Counted from the first letter of the stretch, positions 1 to 6,539 are shown. The stretch: DNA of 13,140 nt from Clostridiales bacterium (GCA_031263625.1 JAISFK010000444.1:1-13140), one strand, 5' to 3'. Numbers and translations: made by a program. Notes: a model not told the origin generated them from the letters alone.

Positions 1-1267
1 CCTTCCAGGTGGCGGCGGTGTCGTGAAACGCGGCGTGTTCCAGAACCTCGCCCGACTGCCCGAGGATTTCGACGCGCGTGTTTTTTGTGGCGCGGACGCC
101 TCTCAGCATGAGGCTTTTCCGCTCGCCGTAATGCCACGGCCCGCCCAGATCAAAGGCGTAGACGGTGTCGGAGTCCTTGGCCTTGGTGTACCATACGCTT
201 CCCTCCCTGCACACCCTCCACGGGCGGACGCCGTAGATCCCCTCGCCGTTAAAAAAGAGGAAAAGGCCCAGCTCCTGCAGCAGGCGCTCCTGCTCAAACG
301 GGATGCGCCCCATGTGGTCCGGCGAGACGTTGAGCAGCAAGTTGCCGCCTTTGGCGCGGGTTTCGACCAGCATCCGGATCAGGTCGATCCCCTTTTTGTA
401 TGTCTCGCCGCAGGGCCTGTAGCTCCATGACTTTCCCATTGTGAAGTTGGCTTCCCACGCGCCGGGGATCGCGTTTTCGGGCAGGCGCTGCTCGGGCGTT
501 TCCATCTCGCCCCGAGTGACCAGTATGTCGGGCTGCAGCTCCCAGGCCATGCTCTTGTACGGATCGGGAGGGCCGTCGAAAAAAACGAAGTCCAGCGGGC
601 CGTAATTGGCGAGCAGCTCGCGCATCTGCGCCGAGTTGTACTCCTGAAGGGGCCTGTCATGCTTGGGATGCCCGCTGCGGACGCTTTCGGCCATCTGAAG
701 CGGCCGCCCGTTTTTGAAGCACCAGTGCCAGTCCCAGGGCGAGAAATACAGGCCGAATGGCAGGCCGGCCCTGGCGCTGGCCTCTTTGAGCTCCCGCGCG
801 GCGTCGCGCCCGAAAGGCGTGTTCACGCTGGAAAAATCCGTGGTCGCGGTGTCGAACATGCAAAACCCGTTATGGTGCTTGGCCGTGAACACCATATATT
901 TCATCCCGCACTGCCGGGCGAGCAGCGCGTAGTCGTCCGCGCAAAACATGCGGGGATTGAACAGGGGCGGAAATTCGCCGACAAACCTTTCGACGACCGG
1001 CCTGTCCGCCGCGCACATCCAGTGGCTGATCATGCAGCCGGCTATGGAATCCAGGCTCCAATGTATAAACATGCCCAGCCCCAAATCCCAGAACCATTCC
1101 TCCCTCGCGGCGCGGTTGCCCGCCTTTCCGCCGCTGCGCTCCTTCGTGGAGATCTCGCCCTCCCCGATGGTTGCGTCCACGCCTGCCGCGCCTGCCGCGT
1201 CTGCCGCGTTTGCGTTTGCTGCGTCTGCGTCTGCCGCGTCTGTCTGATAGTTGATTTCCGCGCCCAT
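1..1267 (-). CDS. Alpha-L-fucosidase, GH29 (3' end outside window)
   Basis: Retaining exo-glycosidase that removes alpha-linked L-fucose from glycans. The frame is open from an ATG at 1267 to the left edge, about 422 codons. The start is set by GGAGGAG at 1274-1280, 6 nt upstream. The barrel opens near residue 57 with EEWFWDLGLGMFIHWS. The conserved substrate-binding pair is H131-H132 (TAKHHNGF). Asp231 in DFVFFDGPPD aligns with the family's catalytic nucleophile, and Trp271-Glu272 lies in the conserved 'WE' block (GAWEANFTMGKSWSY). KGGNLLLNVSPD is another family signature. There is no signal peptide, so it is probably cytoplasmic and acts on imported oligosaccharides. It lies 100 bp after the SGNH hydrolase on the same strand with no promoter visible between, so the two are probably one operon. 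Odd: residues 10-31 are a low-complexity Ala/Asp/Asn/Gly tract before the barrel. The family call is firm; the linkage cleaved is unknown. Confidence 0.93.
   Translation of the reverse strand, partial: MGAEINYQTDAADADAANANAADAAGAAGVDATIGEGEISTKERSGGKAGNRAAREEWFWDLGLGMFIHWSLDSIAGCMISHWMCAADRPVVERFVGEFPPLFNPRMFCADDYALLARQCGMKYMVFTAKHHNGFCMFDTATTDFSSVNTPFGRDAARELKEASARAGLPFGLYFSPWDWHWCFKNGRPLQMAESVRSGHPKHDRPLQEYNSAQMRELLANYGPLDFVFFDGPPDPYKSMAWELQPDILVTRGEMETPEQRLPENAIPGAWEANFTMGKSWSYRPCGETYKKGIDLIRMLVETRAKGGNLLLNVSPDHMGRIPFEQERLLQELGLFLFFNGEGIYGVRPWRVCREGSVWYTKAKDSDTVYAFDLGGPWHYGERKSLMLRGVRATKNTRVEILGQSGEVLEHAAFHDTAATWK
1175..1240 (-). repeat. In-frame Ala/Asp/Asn repeat at the fucosidase N-terminus
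   Basis: GCx-GAC, GCx-AAC and GCx-GGC codons alternate for about 22 codons (residues 10-31, DAADADAANANAADAAGAAG). The tract separates the start codon from the first conserved barrel residues and has no counterpart that I know in the GH29 fold. It is a simple-sequence expansion in phase with the frame. Confidence 0.8.
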
Positions 1268-1342
1268 TTGCCGCTCCTCCCCCATTTTCGCTTCCCCTAA
1301 TGTCGCTTCCCCCGCCCCAGTTTCGCCGCTTCCTGTTTTGCT

Positions 1343-1382
1343 CCCGCTCGGCGCGGCGCCAGCCCGCTCAGCGCGGCGCCAG
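1343..1382. repeat. 20-bp tandem repeat across the SGNH stop codon
   Basis: Two adjacent 20-bp copies (1343-1362 and 1363-1382) differ at one base: CCCGCTCGGCGCGGCGCCAG, then the same with CTCA for CTCG. On the minus strand the copy inside the SGNH gene carries its last codons and TGA stop (1368-1370). The second copy lies downstream, with CGA where the stop is. The period is not a multiple of 3, so an extra copy inside the frame would change the C-terminus. The remainder of the 100-bp gap to the fucosidase holds its ribosome site and nothing else I recognise. Confidence 0.85.
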
Positions 1383-2672
1383 CCACCCAATCCGTTCGGA
1401 AAGCCGCTCGGCGACGGCGATATGCCCATAATCCGAGAGATGCACCAAGTCGCAGGCGAGATCGGCGAAATTGTCCAGGATTTCCGCGCCTTCGATGAGC
1501 GCGCAATTTTTGTGCCGCGCCGCGAGCTTCCTCATGATCGCGTCGTTCCCGCAATCGGGCGTATTCATGCTCGTGCTCGCGCTCGTACCTGCGCCCGCGC
1601 CCGCCCCCGCGCTCGTACCTGCGCCCGCCCCCGCGCTCGCGCCTGCATCTGCGCTCTCTCCCGCTCCCGCCTTTTGCGCATCGGAGCGCATGGCGCCGCC
1701 TGAAACGCCGCCGCTTTGGGGACGGCCCCCCTTGGCGCGGCATCCCTTGGGATAGGCCGCGTTGGGATAGCTCGTCACGCAGTAGACCGGCTTTTCGGGG
1801 CAGGCCGCGGCGAGCCTGTCCAGCAGATACGCGGTGTTCTTTTCATAGGCTTCCGACATGCCGTCCATATTCAAGCCGTTTTCCAGCAAAACCGCGTCAA
1901 AGCGCGGCTCCCCGCCGGCAACTCCGCTGGCAGCCCCGCCGGCGGCCTCATCGGCAACCCCGCCGGCAGCCCCGCCTGTCGCCCCGCCGGCGGCCTCATC
2001 GCCAACTCCGCCTGCGGCCCCGCCGGCAAAATAGTCCGCCACAGCCTTCTCGTTCATGCAGGAGCCCCCCATGGCCTTGTTGAGGATATTGCAGCCCAGG
2101 CGCCGCCCAAGCAGCTGCGCGTAGGACACGCCGTGCGCGGAGGCGCAGGCGCCGTAGGTCAGAGAGGTGCCGTAGCAGAGCAGCGTCCTGGGCGGGACCT
2201 CGTCCGGCCGCGGAGGCCGCACGGCATAGCCGTAGGTTTCGATGCCGCCGAATGTCATGGTGAAGTTTATGTCGGACATCACGCGCCAGACGCCGGGAGA
2301 AAACGCCCCCCGCAAATAGCGGGGATCGAGCTGGGCCAGTCCGGGCGGCTTCGACAGCATGATCTGCGTCGCGCGCCCGCTGCGGACAGGGAAGGAATAG
2401 ACGTTCCCCTGGCAATAGCGAAAATCGCCGCAGCAGATCTGCACATAGCCGTCCTCGTCTATCGACGAAAGGGAGAGCAGGGCTCGCCCGCCATCTTCCA
2501 GCACGAAGCGAATCTCGCAGCCCGCCGTGGTCTGGGAGACATACCGGCCGGACCGGCGCTCCCCTTCCCCCATGCTGTCGCAGACAGCCCTGGGGAAGCG
2601 GTAAAGCCGGCACCCCCAGGAAGAATCCTGTATTTCCGCCACGTTGTGAAATTCAAGGCCGCGTGAGATCAT
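1368..2672 (-). CDS. SGNH/GDSL-family hydrolase
   Basis: Probable cytoplasmic serine esterase or acyl-hydrolase of a two-domain type common beside glycan genes in Paenibacillus-like bacteria. I chose ATG 2672 (434 aa) because homologues as I recall them begin near 'GLEFHNVAE' and a weak GGGGA lies 8 nt upstream. In-frame ATGs at 2687 and 2786 are possible. An N-terminal beta domain (about 1-160) contains SAGCEIRF-like and VRPPRPDEVP blocks. The SGNH core follows: Ser170 in GTSLTYG (block I), GGSC near 200 (block II Gly), ENGLNMDGM near 263 (block III, Asn), and Asp408-x-x-His411 in CDLVHLSD (block V), so the catalytic set is complete. No signal peptide is seen. Two repeat inserts (residues 217-254 and 335-368) break loops of the core. 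It has its own promoter, divergent from the regulator gene. Deacetylation of an imported glycan is plausible but unproven. Confidence 0.88.
   Translation of the reverse strand: MISRGLEFHNVAEIQDSSWGCRLYRFPRAVCDSMGEGERRSGRYVSQTTAGCEIRFVLEDGGRALLSLSSIDEDGYVQICCGDFRYCQGNVYSFPVRSGRATQIMLSKPPGLAQLDPRYLRGAFSPGVWRVMSDINFTMTFGGIETYGYAVRPPRPDEVPPRTLLCYGTSLTYGACASAHGVSYAQLLGRRLGCNILNKAMGGSCMNEKAVADYFAGGAAGGVGDEAAGGATGGAAGGVADEAAGGAASGVAGGEPRFDAVLLENGLNMDGMSEAYEKNTAYLLDRLAAACPEKPVYCVTSYPNAAYPKGCRAKGGRPQSGGVSGGAMRSDAQKAGAGESADAGASAGAGAGTSAGAGAGAGTSASTSMNTPDCGNDAIMRKLAARHKNCALIEGAEILDNFADLACDLVHLSDYGHIAVAERLSERIGWLAPR
1569..1670 (-). repeat. In-frame Gly/Ala/Thr/Ser repeat in SGNH, second insert
   Basis: Encodes 34 residues (335-368) of the type AGAGAGTSAGAGAGAGTSAS. 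A CGCTCGTACCTGCGCCCGC block recurs at 1580 and 1610, a 30-bp (10-residue) period. It sits between the PVYCVTSYPN strand and the helix AIMRKLAARH ahead of the Asp-His block, where the fold has a surface loop. About 20 residues on its N-terminal side are also Gly-rich and poorly conserved in appearance. Confidence 0.85.
1911..2024 (-). repeat. In-frame Gly/Ala/Asp/Glu repeat in SGNH, first insert
   Basis: Encodes 38 residues (217-254) including GDEAAGG and ADEAAGG. CCCCGCCGGCGGCCTCATCG is exact at 1934-1953 and 1982-2001, a 48-bp (16-residue) period. It lies between ADYFA (after block II) and RFDAVLLENGLN (block III), so it lengthens the loop that joins two catalytic blocks without touching either. 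Confidence 0.87.
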
Positions 2673-2745
2673 ATCAATTATCCCCATCCCGTTCGCATAA
2701 TAGTCTTGCGGCCGCTGCCCTGCTGCCGCCCAGCCGCTATAGGCT

Positions 2746-2774
2746 GTTATACCACAACTGCGGCCCATATTCAA
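2746..2774 (-). promoter_or_regulatory. Sigma-A-type promoter for the SGNH-fucosidase operon
   Basis: On the minus strand, TTGAAT (2774-2769) and TATAAC (2751-2746) are separated by 17 bp. The predicted start of transcription is near 2739, giving a leader of about 67 nt before ATG 2672. Spacing is ideal and both hexamers are close to consensus. Predicted from sequence only. Confidence 0.65.
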
Positions 2775-2793
2775 TTTGCGCGGCAAAGAGGAC

Positions 2794-2846
2794 GGATTAT
2801 TGCCAATAATGCCGGATTATTCTCATCGGATTCTCATCGGAATATC
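2794..2846. promoter_or_regulatory. Candidate operator cluster, GGATTATT direct repeats
   Basis: GGATTATT occurs at 2794-2801 and again at 2814-2821, exactly 20 bp apart, as expected for two half-sites of an AraC-type dimer on one DNA face. Looser copies follow at 2828-2835 (GGATTCTC) and 2839-2846 (GGAATATC). The 12-mer TGCCGGATTATT (2810-2821) is repeated exactly upstream of lplB (6474-6485). There is also a 7-bp inverted repeat, ATTATTG-C-CAATAAT (2797-2811). The cluster lies between the two divergent promoters. Likely binder, by inference: the response regulator encoded at 3045. Confidence 0.5.
2820..2841. repeat. Exact 11-bp tandem repeat in the divergent promoter region
   Basis: TTCTCATCGGA occurs at 2820-2830 and 2831-2841 with no mismatch. 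It overlaps the right part of the operator cluster and ends 26 bp before the -35 box of the regulator promoter. It may be part of the operator (about one helical turn) or another local duplication. Confidence 0.7.
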
Positions 2847-2867
2847 GAAATCCGGGCGCAACGCGCC

Positions 2868-2896
2868 TTGCAAAGCGCGGCCGCCGGGCTTATAAT
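2868..2896 (+). promoter_or_regulatory. Sigma-A-type promoter for the regulator-kinase genes
   Basis: TTGCAA (2868-2873) and a consensus TATAAT (2891-2896) with a 17-bp spacer. Transcription should begin near 2903, leaving a leader of about 140 nt before the GTG start at 3045. The leader contains a 12-bp tandem repeat. This is the closest match to consensus among the promoters seen here. Confidence 0.7.
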
Positions 2897-2923
2897 TGGA
2901 CATGGACAGCGGGCGGCGAGATC

Positions 2924-2971
2924 GACGGCGAGGCCGACAGCGAGGCTGACGGCGGGACCAACGGCGAGGCC
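2924..2971 (+). repeat. 12-bp tandem repeat, four copies, in the regulator leader
   Basis: Four consecutive units: GACGGCGAGGCC, GACAGCGAGGCT, GACGGCGGGACC, AACGGCGAGGCC. It lies between the predicted transcription start and the GGAGGA ribosome site at 3035-3040, so it would be transcribed but not translated as part of the regulator (its GAC-GGC phase differs from the regulator frame). Copy number would change the leader length. Confidence 0.85.
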
Positions 2972-3044
2972 GGCGCCAAATCCGATCTCAGGCCGCCCCC
3001 GCCGGCATGGCCCCCGATGCCGCCGGCGCCAGCCGGAGGACTGC

Positions 3045-4127
3045 GTGCTAAACGTGCTGATAGCCGACGACGACATTTATGTCGCAAAAAGCCTGCGCGC
3101 GCTGATAGACTGGAACCGCCTGGGATACGAAGTGGCGGCGGACGCGCAAAACGGCGAGGAAGCTCTGAAGCTCTATCGCGAGCACAGCCCCGACGTCGTC
3201 ATAACCGACATCAGGATGCCCGTCATGGACGGCGTCGGCCTGTGCGGGAAGATACGCGAGTCGAGCGCCGAAACCGTCATCATCTTCCTCAGCGCGTATG
3301 AGGACTTTGAAACCGCCCGGATGGCCATACGCCACAATGTGACGGACTATATCACGAAGCCCATGAATGCCGAAAAAATCAGATCCTTGAGCCGCACGCT
3401 GGAAAAGATCGCCGCAAGCTACCAGACGCGCGACTGCTTCAGCGCCATGCTTTGCGACGCCGGCATGGAAAAAGAAATCGTCGCGAAACTCCAGGGCAAT
3501 GATTTTGACTATTTCGTCGCTTTCTTTGACAAATTCGCGAGCAACGCGGCGCGCGACTACGCCGTCGTTTTGGAGTCGTGCTCGAAGCTGGTGGGGATAC
3601 TGTACAGATACCTGGAAACGCTGGGCGTCCGCGGCGACGTGACGGCCGCGAGGCGGGAGAAGACGCTGGGCGAGCTGGCGGCCCTCAAGCGGAAGCACGA
3701 CATGGCGACATTCACGGGCAAGATGTACTTCGACGTGCTCAGCCTGTCCTCCGACCGCAGGGACGGCTACTACGCCGCGACCATGGAAAAGGTGAAGGCG
3801 TACATCGCGGGCCATTTCACGGACGCCGCGCTGAGCGTTTCATCCATAGCGAGCGAGTTCAACTATTCGGCGGACTATCTGTCAAAACTGTTCGGCCGGT
3901 ACGCGGGCGTGACCATTGGAACGTTTGTCGCCGGCCTGCGGCTGGAAAAGGCCGCGTCGCTTTTGCGGGACACGGACATTTCCGTCAGCGAGCTGAGCGC
4001 CATGGCAGGCTATTCGTCCGGCAGCTATTTCGCCAAGGTATTCAAAAAAGAATACGGGGCGGCGCCCGCCGAATACCGGCAGAACGCCCTGCTCATCGCA
4101 AAGGGGGCGACCCGTTGGCCAGACTGA
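3045..4127 (+). CDS. Response regulator, REC + AraC-type HTH (YesN-like)
   Basis: Cytoplasmic transcription regulator, phosphorylated by the partner kinase encoded next. I chose GTG 3045 because GGAGGA at 3035-3040 precedes it and translation then begins VLNVLIADDD, the usual start of a receiver domain. This gives 360 aa; the frame is open further upstream but runs through low-complexity DNA. REC spans about 3-120: acidic D8-D10, phospho-acceptor Asp55 (VVITDIRMPVMDG), Ser83 and Lys105 (YITKP). A short linker (about 120-248) is followed by two AraC helix-turn-helix motifs (about 250-346), with SADYLSKLFGRYAG and SGSYFAKVFKKEYGAAPAEYR. It is shorter than many YesN proteins (about 500 aa) because the middle region is reduced. 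The last 13 bp overlap the kinase gene. Probable targets are the direct repeats upstream of lplB and in the divergent region. Confidence 0.93.
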   Translation: MLNVLIADDDIYVAKSLRALIDWNRLGYEVAADAQNGEEALKLYREHSPDVVITDIRMPVMDGVGLCGKIRESSAETVIIFLSAYEDFETARMAIRHNVTDYITKPMNAEKIRSLSRTLEKIAASYQTRDCFSAMLCDAGMEKEIVAKLQGNDFDYFVAFFDKFASNAARDYAVVLESCSKLVGILYRYLETLGVRGDVTAARREKTLGELAALKRKHDMATFTGKMYFDVLSLSSDRRDGYYAATMEKVKAYIAGHFTDAALSVSSIASEFNYSADYLSKLFGRYAGVTIGTFVAGLRLEKAASLLRDTDISVSELSAMAGYSSGSYFAKVFKKEYGAAPAEYRQNALLIAKGATRWPD

Positions 4128-6358
4128 AAAGACTGAAAAACGCCCGCCTCGCCATAAAGATATTTTGCCTTTTCACTTCCGTGGTCATTTTCCTGTTCGC
4201 CTGCTCAGGGCTGATGCTGTACGCATACTTCAAAAACAATATCGAGAGCTCGCTGAAGGAATCGCTGGCCCTGGTCGTCCAAAACAACGCCGAATACGCG
4301 AACGATCTGTTCGCGCGCGTGAACGCGGCCATCGAGATGATAAACGGGAACGAGTCGCAGATTGTCAGGCTGCTGCACCGATACGACGGCAACATAATAG
4401 AGGGCGCCCGGCAGTACGAGCAGGCAAAAAACCTGTTCAGCGACATCATGGGCAGCACGATCGGCCAGGCGGCGCCGTACTACGCCGCCACGCTGCTGGT
4501 GGACGGCAGCATGGCTCTCTCCGAGATCATCAGCTCCGGCGCGGCGTGGCCGCAGCTGAAGGGCATGAGCATCTACCGCGCCCCGGACGCGCAGGGGGGC
4601 GAAAGCGCGGGCGCGGGCGAAGGCGTGGGCGTGGACGAAGGCGCGGGCGTGGACGAAGGCGCGGGCTATGGCGCAGGCGCGGGCGCGGACGAATGGTATG
4701 GCAAAACCATTGCGCTGGACGGCGGCGCCTATTGGTTCAAAAGGGATGAAAAGCCCAACAGCCTGTATGTTTCCAGGCTGCTGAGCAACAACGCTTACAT
4801 AGACCGCAGGCTCACCCATTACACGCTGGGCGTTATTCTGATTGAAATGGACATGTCGTGGATCACGGGCCGGATCAACACCTCCCGGCTGACCGAGAAC
4901 ACGCGCGTGTTTCTCGCGGACGGAAACAGGCGCGTCATATACGCCAGCCCCGAAGCCGGCGGCGAGGGCAGGCCCAGCGCCGACGGCAGCGCCAATGCCG
5001 CCCGCGCCGCTGGCGGGAGCGGCGAGGCAGGCGGCGGCGAGGCGGGCGAGGCAGGCGCCGGCGATGGCGCCAATGCCGCCAGCGAGGCGGGCGGCGGCGT
5101 GACAGGCGTGGCAGGCGGCGCCAATGCCGCCAGCGCCGCAGGCAGGGCCAGCGCCGCAGGCGAGGCCGCCGAACCCGACGAAGCCATGAGCCTCGACGAT
5201 ATCTTCGCGTACCCCGGCGCGGGCGGCCCCGAAGCAAGCGGCTCCGGCGCGGGCGCTTCCGGCGCGGGCGTTTCTGGCGCGGACGGCTCTGGCGCGGGCG
5301 GCTCCGGCAACGCCCGCGACGAAATGCAGTACATGCGCTACGGCGGCGAAGGGTACTGGCTGAACAGATCGCATCTGCACGGCCTGGACCTGTACACGCT
5401 CATACCGGCGGCCGACATATCCCGCCTGGCCGGAGGCATCTCCCGCATAACGGGGATCGTCTCGGTCGCCGGCGCCTGCGTCGGCGTGGCCCTCGTCACC
5501 GCGTTCTCGTTCCTGGCCGTGCGCCCGATAACGCGGCTCTCCTCCCACATGAGGCACAACGAGACTTTGACGCCGATCGACTGCGGAAAGGCGCCAAACG
5601 ACGAAGTCGGCGACCTCTACCGCTGCTTCAACGAGCTTGTCGGCCGGACGCGCCTGTCCATGCAGGAACAGATAAACTCGGAAATGCGCGTGCTCCAGGC
5701 GCGCATAAACCCCCATTTTCTTTACAACACGCTCGACACCGTCTGCTATATGGCGCTCGTCCAGGGCAGCGGCGACATCGCGGACGCGCTGTCGTCCCTG
5801 GCGGCGTTCACGCGGCACAGCATATCCGACCCCGACGAAACGGTGTCCCTGTGCGACGAGATAGAGGTTCTGGAGCATTACATAAAAATACAGAGGCTGC
5901 GCCTCGGCGACAAGCTGTCGGTCGATTTTGAATACGACATCGACACGCTTGGCTACCGCATCCCCAAGCTCATCATCCAGCCGCTCATTGAAAACGCGAT
6001 CGCGCACAACGCGCACATGGACTATATTGACATAGAGGTCCGCATATATATCGACGCCGGCTTCTTTTGCATCGCCGTCTCGGACAACGGCGCGGGCGCC
6101 GACGCCGACGCCATCAACCTTTTCCTCGGCGGCGCGGACACGCTGAAATGCTCCAGCGGCTATGGCATACGCAACATACACCGCAGGCTGCGCATGAAAT
6201 ACGGCGACATGTACGGCCTGTCGTACAAAAAGAACGAGCCCGCCGGGCTGCGGGCCGTCGCGTCGCTGCCGGCGCCCAATAGCGCGCGCCTGGCGGACGC
6301 GGCCCAGCCATTCACTCCCCTGCCCGCGCCCTCCCCCTCCCCTCCCCCGGCGCAATAG
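4115..6358 (+). CDS. Membrane sensor histidine kinase (YesM-like)
   Basis: Inner-membrane sensor that phosphorylates the regulator encoded just upstream. I chose TTG 4115: AAGGGGG (4101-4107) lies 7 nt before it, and the protein then opens with a basic segment and TM1. It overlaps the regulator gene by 13 bp, suggesting translational coupling. Length 747 aa. TM1 is about 13-39 and the extracellular Cache-like sensor about 40-445. TM2 is about 447-470, followed by a HAMP linker. The His_kinase (LytS/YesM) block has phospho-acceptor His534 in INPHFLYNTLD. The ATPase domain has Asn627 in QPLIENAIAHN, Asp657 in SDNGAG, and GYGIRNIHRRL. All needed residues are present. Odd: three Gly/Ala-rich inserts (161-192, 282-357 and 368-398, 139 residues in all), all in the extracellular part, plus a Pro-rich tail. 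The signal sensed is unknown, probably a sugar in view of the neighbours. Confidence 0.93.
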   Translation: MARLKRLKNARLAIKIFCLFTSVVIFLFACSGLMLYAYFKNNIESSLKESLALVVQNNAEYANDLFARVNAAIEMINGNESQIVRLLHRYDGNIIEGARQYEQAKNLFSDIMGSTIGQAAPYYAATLLVDGSMALSEIISSGAAWPQLKGMSIYRAPDAQGGESAGAGEGVGVDEGAGVDEGAGYGAGAGADEWYGKTIALDGGAYWFKRDEKPNSLYVSRLLSNNAYIDRRLTHYTLGVILIEMDMSWITGRINTSRLTENTRVFLADGNRRVIYASPEAGGEGRPSADGSANAARAAGGSGEAGGGEAGEAGAGDGANAASEAGGGVTGVAGGANAASAAGRASAAGEAAEPDEAMSLDDIFAYPGAGGPEASGSGAGASGAGVSGADGSGAGGSGNARDEMQYMRYGGEGYWLNRSHLHGLDLYTLIPAADISRLAGGISRITGIVSVAGACVGVALVTAFSFLAVRPITRLSSHMRHNETLTPIDCGKAPNDEVGDLYRCFNELVGRTRLSMQEQINSEMRVLQARINPHFLYNTLDTVCYMALVQGSGDIADALSSLAAFTRHSISDPDETVSLCDEIEVLEHYIKIQRLRLGDKLSVDFEYDIDTLGYRIPKLIIQPLIENAIAHNAHMDYIDIEVRIYIDAGFFCIAVSDNGAGADADAINLFLGGADTLKCSSGYGIRNIHRRLRMKYGDMYGLSYKKNEPAGLRAVASLPAPNSARLADAAQPFTPLPAPSPSPPPAQ
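4595..4690 (+). repeat. Kinase insert 1: 18-bp units, Gly/Ala/Glu/Val
   Basis: Encodes residues 161-192. Units GAAGGCGTGGGCGTGGAC (4619-4636), GAAGGCGCGGGCGTGGAC (4637-4654) and a third diverged copy from 4655 give a 6-residue EGAGVD period. It lies in the extracellular sensor, between IYRAPDAQ and EWYGKTIAL. Confidence 0.87.
4958..5185 (+). repeat. Kinase insert 2: 51-bp units, NAAS/NAAR repeats
   Basis: Encodes residues 282-357 (76 residues of Gly, Ala, Ser, Glu). GGCGCCAATGCCGCCAGCG is exact at 5066-5084 and 5117-5135, a 51-bp (17-residue) period. A third, looser copy (SANAAR) lies near 4990. It replaces a short loop of the Cache-like domain after VIYASPEA and before MSLDDIFAY. Confidence 0.88.
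5216..5308 (+). repeat. Kinase insert 3: 15-bp units, GAGxS repeat
   Basis: Encodes residues 368-398. Four consecutive 15-bp units occupy 5246-5305 and encode GAGAS, GAGVS, GADGS, GAGGS. Third bases and one or two codons vary between copies. Only ten residues (MSLDDIFAYP) separate it from insert 2; conserved-looking Cache sequence resumes at YMRYGGEGYWL. Confidence 0.9.
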
Positions 6359-6449
6359 CGCCCCTGCCTGCCCGCTCGCCCGTCTGTTTGCCCGTCTGCC
6401 CGCCCGCCTGCTCGCCCTCCCCCGGCGCAATAGCGCCCCTGCCTGCCCG
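6340..6449. repeat. 35-bp direct repeat that copies the kinase stop region, with CTGCCCG filler
   Basis: A 35-bp sequence at 6340-6374 is repeated exactly at 6415-6449, 75 bp apart. The first copy contains the kinase's last codons and TAG stop (6356-6358). Each copy contains the small hairpin GGCGC-AATA-GCGCC. Between them is a pyrimidine-rich filler of degenerate CTGCCCG/CTCGCCCG units. No gene, T-run or canonical terminator is seen. This fills the first part of the 236-bp gap between the kinase and lplB; the second part holds the operator and promoter. Confidence 0.88.
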
Positions 6450-6473
6450 TCTGCCCGTGCATCCATAAACTAT

Positions 6474-6505
6474 TGCCGGATTATTGTGCAAAAAAACGGA
6501 ATTGT
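6474..6505 (+). promoter_or_regulatory. Candidate AraC-type operator upstream of lplB
   Basis: TGCCGGATTATT at 6474-6485 matches the divergent-region site exactly over 12 bp. A weaker half-site, CGGAATTGT (6497-6505), follows with the same 20-bp spacing. The proximal half-site ends only 4 bp before the -35 box (6510), the place where AraC-family activators usually bind to contact RNA polymerase. Inference: site for activation by the response regulator at 3045. Confidence 0.5.
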
Positions 6506-6509
6506 CTGG

Positions 6510-6539
6510 TTGAACGGCCTCGCCCGCGGATGATATACT
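6510..6539 (+). promoter_or_regulatory. Sigma-A-type promoter for the importer operon
   Basis: TTGAAC (6510-6515), an 18-bp spacer, then TATACT (6534-6539). The predicted transcript begins near 6546, about 49 nt before the lplB ATG at 6595. The slightly long spacer suits a promoter that needs an activator. No other convincing promoter is seen before the downstream genes. Confidence 0.65.

Noticed and set aside
23..1300. Plus-strand open frames over the fucosidase gene
   Set aside because: The minus strand reads through without a stop as a GH29 enzyme with conserved catalytic blocks, so these plus-strand frames are shadows.
1716..2666. A 316-codon plus-strand frame over the SGNH gene
   Set aside because: It is the antisense shadow of a gene with complete SGNH blocks and its own promoter; the encoded sequence has no family features.
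2706..3044. An N-terminal extension of the response regulator of up to 113 codons
   Set aside because: It would begin upstream of the consensus promoter, runs through repeat DNA (poly RPTAR-like), and the GTG at 3045 has a good ribosome site and the canonical receiver-domain start.
6340..6449. Spaced direct repeats considered as a CRISPR array or attachment sites
   Set aside because: There are only two copies, the spacer is degenerate repeat filler, no cas, integrase or transposase gene is near, and the repeat simply copies the end of the kinase gene.
4205..6466. A 753-codon open frame antisense to the kinase
   Set aside because: It lacks recognisable domains, is Arg/Ala/Val-rich as expected of a shadow frame in G+C-rich DNA, and the kinase on the other strand has every conserved motif.
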